Below, one piece after another: positions 1 to 6,195 of a stretch of 6,195 bases of DNA. The notes beneath the pieces were generated by a model. The model made no database searches. It was not told the origin of the DNA and was given only the letters and a program-made list of their open reading frames with translations. Origin of the DNA: Candidatus Aenigmatarchaeota archaeon. GTDB lineage: Archaea > Aenigmatarchaeota > Aenigmatarchaeia > QMZP01. The stretch spans positions 1 through 6,195 of the forward strand of contig JACQOB010000044.1 in assembly GCA_016202745.1 (NCBI GenBank). The letters run 5' to 3'. Position numbers and translations under genes: made by a program. Each line of letters opens with the position of its first letter. Position 1 is the stretch's first letter.

Positions 1-611
1 ATATCGTGCAGATAGTATCGTTGCTTTCTGAAAATCCTGAATCCTACATGTTCCATTATCCAAACATACATTTAACTAAATTGCAGGCAGAAGCCATGAA
101 TATGCCTATTATTACATGGAAGACCGAAGGAGAAAAAGAGAAGGAATTAAAGGACCTTAAAGGAGCCCTTGAAGCGATAAAAAATGAGGTAGATATCGTC
201 TCCGCAGGCGCCCTGGCAAGCCAGTACCAGTATGAGAGGGTGAAAAAGATCTGTGATGAACTTGGTCTTGAGGTCTTCACGCCTTTGTGGCATATAAACC
301 TGGAAAAGCACTGGAAAAATATTCTTAAATCAGGTTTTGTAGTGATGGTGACGGCAGTGGCATGCGAGGGTTTGGGAAAGGAATGGCTCGGGAGGATTAT
401 AGATCATGAGGCTTTCGAACAGCTGAAATCATTGAGTGAAAAATACAAATTCCACCTTGGGTTCGAGGGCGGCGAGGCTGAGACGCTCATCCTGGACGGG
501 CCAATCTTCAGAAAGAAGCTTGTCATACAGAAATCAGAGATTGTATGGGACGGGAAGACCTCTTCTGGCTGCGTACAGGTCAAAGGGGCTGCCCTGGCGG
601 ATAAAAACTAA
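1..611 (+). CDS. dph6: Diphthine--ammonia ligase (Dph6, archaeal ATP-binding family), 5'-truncated by the window edge
   Basis: This enzyme carries out the last step of diphthamide synthesis: ATP-dependent amidation of diphthine on a histidine of translation elongation factor 2, in the cytoplasm. The frame is open from the first complete codon at 3 to TAA 609-611. I see the conserved blocks of the archaeal Dph6/ATP_bind_4 family in order: SENPESYMFH then NIHLTKLQAEA (about 27-95), the block GALASQYQYERV (207-242), FTPLWH, and the signature EGGEAET followed by LILDGP (465-503). The N-terminal PP-loop (SGGKDS type), which binds ATP and sits in the first 15 or so residues of the family, is missing because it lies left of the window. 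About 203 codons are present and family members are roughly 220 residues, so perhaps 20-25 residues are lost. GTG at 6 is an internal valine codon, not the start. The 3' end is intact. The next gene starts 34 bp downstream on the same strand, with no functional link visible. A hand count gives 273 G+C in bases 1-600 (45.5%). Confidence -1.
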   Translation, partial: IVQIVSLLSENPESYMFHYPNIHLTKLQAEAMNMPIITWKTEGEKEKELKDLKGALEAIKNEVDIVSAGALASQYQYERVKKICDELGLEVFTPLWHINLEKHWKNILKSGFVVMVTAVACEGLGKEWLGRIIDHEAFEQLKSLSEKYKFHLGFEGGEAETLILDGPIFRKKLVIQKSEIVWDGKTSSGCVQVKGAALADKN

Positions 612-645
612 ATTAATATCCCATTATCCAATTATTAATGATTGT
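603..645 (+). promoter_or_regulatory. Short AT-rich intergenic gap with a possible archaeal BRE/TATA element
   Basis: The 34 bp between the dph6 stop and ATG 646 are strongly AT-rich. An A-rich stretch at 603-612 followed by TTAATATC at 613-620 has the layout of a weak BRE plus TATA box. It lies about 26-33 bp before the ATG, the distance expected for a leaderless or near-leaderless archaeal transcript. No purine-rich Shine-Dalgarno motif precedes ATG 646, which fits leaderless initiation. No T-run long enough to suggest a terminator for dph6 is seen, so read-through from dph6 is equally possible. This is a motif-level inference only. Confidence -1.
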
Positions 646-732
646 ATGGGCGGCTATGAACTTACAGGACTAGTTTTAGGAATATTATTCTTTGCGGTAA
701 GCATCTTACTTGTCCTTGGCACGGCCAACGCA
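646..732 (+). other. Predicted N-terminal signal peptide of the surface protein
   Basis: Residues 6-25 form a hydrophobic core (LTGLVLGILFF, then AVSILLVLG), followed by TANA before Gln30. A-N-A is a good signal peptidase I site, with cleavage expected after codon 730-732. The n-region is unusual: MGGYE carries no Lys or Arg and one Glu, so the normal positive-inside charge is missing. It could instead stay uncleaved as a membrane anchor. No lipobox cysteine is seen after the core. Confidence -1.
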
Positions 733-3700
733 CAGACGGGGGGATATTGCCTGTTTACAGCGCCAGCCCTGCCTGACATAGATCCTGATTTCACCACGGC
801 ATTGCCATATGACAGCAGGGCCATGCTTTTCACAGGCACCGGCCAGGGGACATTATGGTATGCATTCGAATCATGTGGCAGGGAATATAATACTGGAGGC
901 TTAGCCTGCGGCGCAGGCCCTGGTCAGGGGCAGAATAAGGACATATTGTATTCATCAGACGGGGGTTCTACATGGAACCAGCTTGATCTCTATAAAACAT
1001 ACAACCTGTTTGAGGCCAGGCGCACAAACAGCCTGCTTTACAGGTCCTCAGACCAGACAATCTGGGCTGCCACAGAAATCGCTGGCGGTGCAATTCCCAT
1101 ACCAGGCATCTTCAAGATTACAACAACGCCGTCCGTAAGCGCTTCATATACCAGCGATGTGCCAACAAGGGTTGCAGGCCAGGCGTCGTCACGGGCAATT
1201 GGTATTGCGATAATTCCTGCGGGCCAGGCAAACGCTGGCATTTATGCTGTTGCGGACAGGGCTGGAAGTTATGCAGAGGTATACAAATCAGCAAATGACG
1301 GGGCCACGTGGGCCTATACAACGTCAGCATTGCCCAACAGGGGCGTTAACATAGCGGCACAGAAGATACTTGCAACCAGCACAATTCCGAGCCACCTTTA
1401 TGTGGGGACTTCAGATGGCCGTGTTTACATCTCAAACGATGGCGGGACAGCGTGGACAGATACCGGAATTCCTGTAAGCCCGGCCCCTGATTGCATAAGC
1501 AGGGTCCATGATATAATGGAATTCAATGGGAATGTCTATGTTTCCGGCCGTAGATGCTCGGGAAGCACGCTAAGCGGCGTATTCAAAAGGGGCAATACAG
1601 CTACAGGCAGCGAAGCCTGGACGCAGCTTCCGGCCATACCAAACGATTTCCAGGGGAACAGCGTCACAGCAATGCATGGTACAGGCACATCCACCCTTTA
1701 TGTGGGCACAGACCCGAATACAAATGTTTATGTAACACAAAATGACGGGACAACATGGAAGCCCGTAAACATTTTCCCTAATGCAGAATCAACATACTAT
1801 TCCCCAAACCCGATAGCCTCAATAAGGACAGACCCCAACGGCTTGTTGTATGTAGCCACATCACTTGAGGGCTCCTCAACAATAAGCGGCCGGCTTTATA
1901 AAGTATCCGGGACGTGCAACCCTGCAAACCTTGTTGCTATAGCGAACACTTTCTGCTCAGCCTGGGCCAAGACTACTGATTTACCCGCCAACTATATAGG
2001 CAACATTTTTGGACCTATGAGGGCAAGCTCATATTCAACAGCTGGGCCTACTGGAACAATTTTTGTGGGCGGCGCAGATAATAACGGCGCGCGCATAGAC
2101 CGAAGCACGGATGATGGCGCTTCATGGCCAGGAAGATTCAATGGGGCTGATGCAGCAGAGTTCAGCCCCACCCTGCCATCATCTGGCAGCCAGGTCAGGG
2201 CGATGGTGGCCACATCAGGCGGGGGGGAGGTATATGCAGCCACATGGGTAGATACGGCACCGGCAAGTGACGGGTCAGCCATTTACAGGCTGCCCACGCC
2301 ATCAAGCGCACAATGGGTGAAAGTCGGCGGGACCCTGCCAGACAAATTAGCTGCTGATATAATCCAGGCCGGCAGCTTTGTTTTCTTTGTCACAGGAGCA
2401 GCAACAGACGGCGCATCTTCGGGCGGGATATGGAGGACGCCATTGGGGGGTTCAGCATGGACTGTTATGACCAATCCCCCAGCGCCCTTTTCCCAGGTTA
2501 GCCCGTATTCCGGCATCAGTACAATAGAGCCCATCACAGTGAGCGGAACACCTTATCTTTACCTGGGCACAGATGACGGCTATATTTTCAGGTCCACACA
2601 GGATGACTGCACCCTTAGAAACTGCCTGACAATATCAGCAGGCAATAGTTGGGTAAAGATGACTGACATATTAATAGGCGGGAGCAGAGGGTCTATATTG
2701 GACACTATAGGGAGCGGCGGGACAATTTATGCGCTTGTCTCCAAGAATAGCGGGATATATGTTTACAAGAGCAGCGATGGGGGCAGCAACTGGTCTCCAG
2801 CAGCTGACCTGCCCGGGTCCAATCTTGGGGCATCTGGGTACAGCGTATCTGGCATTAAACTCTTCGCAGATGCTTCAGGAATAATTTTCGTAGGGTCCAG
2901 CCTTGCAGGCAACCTTTTTGCCAGCAACGACCAGGGCACGACCTGGAAGTTTCTGGGCGCTTTCAGGCCTGATGAAATAGCCTCTTTCTTGTTTGATTCA
3001 GTTGGACCTTCCCAAAAGGTGTTTCTGTTTGCGCCTGCAACAATTTTAGGCCTGTCCACAGGATATAGTGCTGTATGCAACAGCGACATGGTACCTCCAA
3101 CCTATTCCTGGTCAACCCCCGCATCCAACCAGTACTTCAGAAACAATACGGGCATAAGCATCGACGTAGGCATAACTGACCCTGCGGTAAGCGCCGGCAT
3201 GCCTGCATCAACAAGCTGCAACTTCCTCATTGACGGCGGGGCTTCCGCCTACTCCGGAGCAGTAAGCTACACGCCCGGAGGCGGCTCGCCGCCCACTACA
3301 GCCACATGCTCAGGTGTGATATCGGTGAACCTGGCTGGCGGCACGAAATCGCTGACCGTGCAGGTGGCTGACAGCAGCGGCAACAGCCAGCTATCCCCTG
3401 CAAGGAACATCATAATAGACACAGCCTTCCCGTCATACGCCTGGGTCAACCCGCCAGCCGGGCAGGCATACAGGAACACCCACCAGGTCCCCGTGTTAGT
3501 CACAATCACGGACAACGGCGACTTCCCGACATCGCAGCCTTTGCCAGACTGCGACATTGAGGTGACCGACCCGGCCCTCAACCCGATACTTGCGGGTTTC
3601 ACGAAGAGCATTACTTACACCAGGACGGGCGCGGGAACCGCGACTTGCTCAGGCTCAATAACAATAACAAGCATGACCTCAGGGACGTATTACATGACCG

Positions 3701-6195
3701 TGAACGTGACTGATTTGGCAGGCAACAGCCGCCCTTCATCGGCGAGGGGGTTTGACGTTGACAATTTCCCGCCCGGTTACGCATGGAACCAGCCAGTCCC
3801 CTCTACCTCATCAGGCCCGTATTACAAGAACGGCGCAGTCATACCCATTGACGCAAGGGCAGACGACGCCATTCCAAGCGCCGGCTTCCCGGCCAGCCAG
3901 CCTCTGGTCAATTGCGATATTAAGATTGACCGCAATACAGTAGGATTCACGCCAAGCGTGGCATACACAAACCTTGGCTTTGATGCAGTAAGCGGCACGT
4001 ATGCGGCCACATGCATAGGCACAATAACCATCACGCCTGGGCTTACAGACGGTGAACATAACATAACGGTCAACGTCACAGACGCTTTGGGCAATTCAGC
4101 CAGGTCGCAGAACAGGTCAATAAGGATAGACAACAACGCACCCAGGGTCCAGATGTCCATAGACGATCCAATCCGGCCTGGCGCGCCATATACAAGAAAC
4201 ATAGCCGGCCTGATAAAGATTTACCTGAACATGGATGATTGGCCAGGCTCAGGGGTGAACATGAACAGCTGCCGGTTTGCCAACACGCAGGCAGGCCTTG
4301 CTGCTGCGCCTTCTGAGCCGTGCCCGGCGACGTCAGCGACACCAAAAGCGTGGATACTCGCCAATCCTGAGTCAGAGGGCGACAAGATAGTCTGGATAAA
4401 CGTGTCTGACAACGCCAGGAATGTGAATATAACCAATGATACCATCACGCTGGATTACACGCCCCCCACGCTTTATGCATATGCGCCAACCGGCTGCGCC
4501 TATGTGGAGCCAGGCCCGCCCAGGCAGACATGCTGGACCAGGCAGTCCAATATAACATACCATAATTTCACCATGCAGGACATCAGCTCAACAAACCCAC
4601 CCACCTGGTACACAAGCAGGCCTGTTGTCAGCAACCTTTCATTCGTACTGCAGGGATCAGCCCCAGGCAGCACTGCATGTGGCGTAACTCCTGGCTTTTG
4701 TGCCAGTGGAGATGAGATAAGGTCTAGGGCAACAAACCTGGTACCGCTCGTTTACCTCTCCCCAGTCCTGTTCTCGGATGTAATGTATAACGATAACTAT
4801 GTAAATATCACTGACGTATGGTGCCATGATGACAATGATTACACCCGCCGCTGTGATAACGATTTCGGAAATGAGATCCTCAGGGCTGTCTGGAATGCCA
4901 CCACCTCCCCCCCGCCCTCGCTTGCGGAGCAAAACTACACCATATGGCTTGCCACACAGGACGGCGCCAATAACACCAATCCCGGCCCAACAGGCAACAA
5001 CTGGATCGAAATGGCAGGCTGGTATTTCAAGACAGACAACTCGCCGCCTGTGATAACCATAACGGCAACCTCATCCCCCTCGGGCGTTAACGCAGTCAGC
5101 ACATGGACAAACGAGAGCGTCACGGTATCGGCCTCGTGCACTGATTCAAGAAGCGGCTGCGACCCTTCCACATTGCTGCTTACATCCCAATTCCGGACAG
5201 GCTTGTCTCCAATAGACTGCTCAACCCGGGCATATACCGTCCCCGGGCCGCTGGTATTCTCCGTAAGCATTAATTCCAACTATTCGATATGCGCCAGGGC
5301 CAGGGACAGGGTGGGAAACCTCGGCTATGCATTGATCAACGTGAACCAGGAAAACGTCTTCAAGCCCGTTGTGAACAGGACGGAAGTCACCCCTGTTTTC
5401 AGGCTAAACAAGGGCAATTACACCAACCAGACGCAGTTCAACGTCTCATGGGATGGCTATGACCCGCTGCCTCTGCAGCCTGGGGCTGCCTCAGGGCTCA
5501 GGGACTTCTACAGCGTGCAGTTCAGCGAAAGGGACCCCTCTGGCATGCTTACAGTCCAGACAACAAACTGGATGCAGTCAGGTGCTCCGGTTGCGCCTAC
5601 CACAGGCAGATGGAAGCTTTTCGGGAACACGCTGCCCGATTCGCCTGAACCCGTTAAGGACAATTACACATACAACTTCAGCGTGACAGCGAGGGATGTA
5701 GCGGGCAACATAGGGGGCATGAATTCCACTGCAGTAATTGTTGACATAACCAAGCCCGCCTGCACTGTTTCGGTGCAGCCGCAGCTGTGGGTGAATGCAA
5801 ACCCGATAATGAGTGACATAATCGTCACGGGCCAACTTAATGACGGCGGGTCTGGCGTGCAGCACGCTGACATAAACGTGAGCGTTTCTCCTGCAGGGTG
5901 CGCAACCCTGCCTGATTACGCCGAAGCCGCCACGGCAGGCGATGAGATAGCCTCAATAAACAGGATCTATACGGCAGCCGACCTGTCAAGCGGCCCCACC
6001 CATGGGTGCACATTCACCTTCACGTGCCAGCCTGTTGACAATGTCGGCAATGTCGGGCCAGTGCCAGCCTCCGTGAGCACAACAGTGGATGCCGAACCTC
6101 CGGAGGCAAGCTCAAGCCTTGAGGTTGGCCTGGGCGAATGGACAAACAAGCAGCAGTTTGATGTTAACTGGACAGGATCAACAGACGCCCTGGGC
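646..6195 (+). CDS. Giant secreted surface protein: signal peptide, tandem Asp-box beta-propellers and Ig-like stalk, 3'-truncated by the window edge
   Basis: The frame is open without a stop from ATG 646 to the last base: 1850 codons, with the C-terminus outside the window. Domains in order are a signal peptide (residues 1-29), a propeller region with seven Asp-boxes (about 60-816), three close Ig-like repeats (817-1164), a divergent fourth (1165-1275), a Cys/Asp-rich segment (1276-1468), and WTN-type Ig-like modules (1469 to the end). ATG 646 is chosen because a hydrophobic signal core follows at once. The frame is open upstream to about 436, but a start there would run deep into dph6. It is probably an exported cell-surface recognition or adhesion protein. 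Sialidases, GH74 glucanases and Vps10 proteins also carry Asp-box propellers, but I see no FRIP-type Arg motif of sialidases and no GH74 N-terminal signature, so no enzyme activity is assigned. Base composition varies along the gene, with hand counts of 47% G+C in 1681-1920 and 59% in 3241-3720. The coding call is very sure; the role is inferred. Confidence -1.
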   Translation, partial: MGGYELTGLVLGILFFAVSILLVLGTANAQTGGYCLFTAPALPDIDPDFTTALPYDSRAMLFTGTGQGTLWYAFESCGREYNTGGLACGAGPGQGQNKDILYSSDGGSTWNQLDLYKTYNLFEARRTNSLLYRSSDQTIWAATEIAGGAIPIPGIFKITTTPSVSASYTSDVPTRVAGQASSRAIGIAIIPAGQANAGIYAVADRAGSYAEVYKSANDGATWAYTTSALPNRGVNIAAQKILATSTIPSHLYVGTSDGRVYISNDGGTAWTDTGIPVSPAPDCISRVHDIMEFNGNVYVSGRRCSGSTLSGVFKRGNTATGSEAWTQLPAIPNDFQGNSVTAMHGTGTSTLYVGTDPNTNVYVTQNDGTTWKPVNIFPNAESTYYSPNPIASIRTDPNGLLYVATSLEGSSTISGRLYKVSGTCNPANLVAIANTFCSAWAKTTDLPANYIGNIFGPMRASSYSTAGPTGTIFVGGADNNGARIDRSTDDGASWPGRFNGADAAEFSPTLPSSGSQVRAMVATSGGGEVYAATWVDTAPASDGSAIYRLPTPSSAQWVKVGGTLPDKLAADIIQAGSFVFFVTGAATDGASSGGIWRTPLGGSAWTVMTNPPAPFSQVSPYSGISTIEPITVSGTPYLYLGTDDGYIFRSTQDDCTLRNCLTISAGNSWVKMTDILIGGSRGSILDTIGSGGTIYALVSKNSGIYVYKSSDGGSNWSPAADLPGSNLGASGYSVSGIKLFADASGIIFVGSSLAGNLFASNDQGTTWKFLGAFRPDEIASFLFDSVGPSQKVFLFAPATILGLSTGYSAVCNSDMVPPTYSWSTPASNQYFRNNTGISIDVGITDPAVSAGMPASTSCNFLIDGGASAYSGAVSYTPGGGSPPTTATCSGVISVNLAGGTKSLTVQVADSSGNSQLSPARNIIIDTAFPSYAWVNPPAGQAYRNTHQVPVLVTITDNGDFPTSQPLPDCDIEVTDPALNPILAGFTKSITYTRTGAGTATCSGSITITSMTSGTYYMTVNVTDLAGNSRPSSARGFDVDNFPPGYAWNQPVPSTSSGPYYKNGAVIPIDARADDAIPSAGFPASQPLVNCDIKIDRNTVGFTPSVAYTNLGFDAVSGTYAATCIGTITITPGLTDGEHNITVNVTDALGNSARSQNRSIRIDNNAPRVQMSIDDPIRPGAPYTRNIAGLIKIYLNMDDWPGSGVNMNSCRFANTQAGLAAAPSEPCPATSATPKAWILANPESEGDKIVWINVSDNARNVNITNDTITLDYTPPTLYAYAPTGCAYVEPGPPRQTCWTRQSNITYHNFTMQDISSTNPPTWYTSRPVVSNLSFVLQGSAPGSTACGVTPGFCASGDEIRSRATNLVPLVYLSPVLFSDVMYNDNYVNITDVWCHDDNDYTRRCDNDFGNEILRAVWNATTSPPPSLAEQNYTIWLATQDGANNTNPGPTGNNWIEMAGWYFKTDNSPPVITITATSSPSGVNAVSTWTNESVTVSASCTDSRSGCDPSTLLLTSQFRTGLSPIDCSTRAYTVPGPLVFSVSINSNYSICARARDRVGNLGYALINVNQENVFKPVVNRTEVTPVFRLNKGNYTNQTQFNVSWDGYDPLPLQPGAASGLRDFYSVQFSERDPSGMLTVQTTNWMQSGAPVAPTTGRWKLFGNTLPDSPEPVKDNYTYNFSVTARDVAGNIGGMNSTAVIVDITKPACTVSVQPQLWVNANPIMSDIIVTGQLNDGGSGVQHADINVSVSPAGCATLPDYAEAATAGDEIASINRIYTAADLSSGPTHGCTFTFTCQPVDNVGNVGPVPASVSTTVDAEPPEASSSLEVGLGEWTNKQQFDVNWTGSTDALG
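850..3090 (+). repeat. Asp-box beta-propeller region, probably two seven-bladed propellers
   Basis: Seven Asp-boxes (S-x-D-x-G-x-x-W type) are visible: SSDGGSTW (952-975), SANDGATW (1288-1311), SNDGGTAW (1432-1455), TQNDGTTW (1735-1758), STDDGASW (2104-2127), SSDGGSNW (2770-2793) and SNDQGTTW (2923-2946). Fourteen short hydrophobic strands of the LYVGT/IFVGG/IYALV type start at 850, 1057, 1237, 1393, 1531, 1693, 1843, 2056, 2227, 2377, 2554, 2722, 2881 and 3016, which is 45-71 residues apart (mean about 55). Six of the Asp-boxes begin 13-17 residues after such a strand; the first is delayed to 34 by an insertion. Blade 11 appears to have its Asp-box opened by a Cys-containing insertion (about 2590-2655). 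The regular spacing supports a propeller fold; the count of fourteen suggests two seven-bladed wheels, but a ten-bladed or other layout is not excluded. Only one N-glycosylation sequon (N-W-S at 2788) occurs here. Confidence -1.
3094..4137 (+). repeat. Three tandem Ig-like repeats with paired cysteines
   Basis: Three modules of about 111, 113 and 124 residues follow the propeller (3094-3426, 3427-3765, 3766-4137). Each opens with an aromatic motif (YSW, YAW, YAW). A Y-x-[RK]-N motif comes next (YFRN, AYRN, YYKN). Then comes a first cysteine (codons 3217, 3550, 3913), a second in ATCSG, ATCSG or ATCIG (3307, 3646, 4012), and a closing D-x-x-G-N strand (VADSSGNS, VTDLAGNS, VTDALGNS at 3370, 3712, 4081). 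The cysteines are 30, 32 and 33 residues apart, so each module probably holds one disulfide, which suits an extracellular location. The final strand and ID/VD linker resemble bacterial and archaeal Ig-like folds. The copies are clear at protein level, with no long exact DNA repeats noticed, so the duplication is not recent. Confidence -1.
4138..4470 (+). repeat. Divergent fourth Ig-like module
   Basis: About 111 residues continue the stalk in the same register. The module starts after the IDNNAP linker and ends with INVSDNARNVNIT (4396-4434), where the usual D-x-x-G-N of the neighbours has become D-N-A-R-N. Two cysteines (codons 4270 and 4321) are 17 residues apart, not the 30-33 seen in the preceding three repeats. 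It is probably an Ig-like domain related to them, but the match is weak outside the final strand. Confidence -1.
4471..5049 (+). other. Cys- and Asp-rich segment of the stalk, fold not recognised
   Basis: This stretch of about 193 residues is longer than its neighbours and lacks a D-x-x-G-N strand. It holds six cysteines, two of them in the acidic stretch VWCHDDNDY (4816-4842) and RRCDNDFGNE (4849-4875). Clustered Asp and Asn side chains between two cysteines suggest a divalent metal site, perhaps calcium, but the spacing does not match a standard EF-hand or dockerin loop. Seven N-glycosylation sequons lie within it. It may contain one or two diverged Ig-like domains; I cannot place their borders. 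Confidence -1.
5050..6195 (+). repeat. Ig-like modules with a WTN ... D-x-x-G-N signature, last one cut by the window end
   Basis: Three modules and the start of a fourth share an opening motif: TWTNESVTV (from 5101), NYTNQTQFNVSW (5416-5451), LWVNANP (from 5785) and EWTNKQQFDVNW (6136-6171). The openings are 105, 123 and 117 residues apart. The first three then show a loop with SGC, SGL or SGV and end with RARDRVGN (D at 5305), TARDVAGN (D at 5695) and PVDNVGN (D at 6037). The second and fourth match best, in the T-N-x-x-Q-F-x-V-x-W core. This pattern is typical of Ig-like or fibronectin-like modules in archaeal and bacterial surface proteins. The repeat run continues beyond the window, so total length and C-terminal anchor are unknown. 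Confidence -1.

Noticed and set aside
56..280. Minus-strand open frame of 74 codons inside dph6
   Set aside because: It is fully covered by conserved Dph6 sequence on the plus strand and has no motif of its own.
53..631. Eleven-base repeat CCATTATCCAA at 53-63 and 621-631
   Set aside because: A few exact matches of this length are expected by chance in 6 kb, and one copy lies in conserved dph6 codons.
612..645. Two ATTAAT sites as a hairpin terminator or operator
   Set aside because: ATTAAT is itself palindromic and the pairing would be A/T only. No stable stem or T-run is present.
638..673. ATG at 638 as an alternative start just before the large gene
   Set aside because: It is in another frame and meets a TAG after eleven codons.
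2221..2227. Run of seven G (and a run of seven C at 4907-4913) as possible phase-variation or frameshift sites
   Set aside because: The reading frame continues with sensible protein sequence on both sides of each run. Runs of this length are not enough on their own to suggest slippage.
850..3090. Calling the propeller a catalytic sialidase
   Set aside because: Asp-boxes are structural and shared by many propeller families. The Arg-containing FRIP-type motif and a catalytic Tyr/Glu set were not found.
654..6149. About twenty minus-strand and off-frame open frames of 60-126 codons inside the large gene
   Set aside because: They all lie within the continuous 1850-codon frame, show no recognisable domain or motif, and are expected in GC-rich repetitive coding DNA. 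One frame explains the whole region.

Overview
The window looks like chromosomal DNA of an archaeon. It holds two same-strand genes, both cut by the window edges, and almost nothing else. The left gene (end at 611) is the C-terminal nine tenths of an archaeal-type diphthine--ammonia ligase (Dph6). This enzyme makes diphthamide on elongation factor 2, a modification of archaea and eukaryotes only, which is the main taxonomic clue. A large secreted multidomain protein and Arg/Ile codons dominated by AGG and ATA fit an uncultivated archaeon, possibly of the DPANN type, but the lineage cannot be fixed from this sequence.

After a 34-bp AT-rich gap, one reading frame runs without a stop from ATG 646 to the last base (1850 codons, still open). 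I read every codon in this frame. The predicted product has a signal peptide (residues 1-29), then about 780 residues of beta-propeller with 14 regularly spaced hydrophobic 'LYVGT'-type strands and seven clear Asp-boxes. That is best explained as two seven-bladed propellers in tandem. A stalk of at least eight Ig-like modules follows: three close repeats with paired cysteines (3094-4137), a divergent fourth (to 4470), a long Cys- and Asp-rich segment (4471-5049), and modules with a 'WTN ... D-x-x-G-N' signature (5050 to the end, the last one cut).

The likely picture is an extracellular, probably glycosylated, cell-surface protein with a propeller head on an Ig-like stalk. N-glycosylation sequons are almost absent from the propeller (1) and common in the stalk (26). 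Ligand, substrate and membrane anchor are unknown, since the C-terminus lies outside the window. The two genes share strand and spacing but no visible function. I see no RNA gene, mobile element, CRISPR array or defence system. The novelty here is the architecture of the large surface protein.
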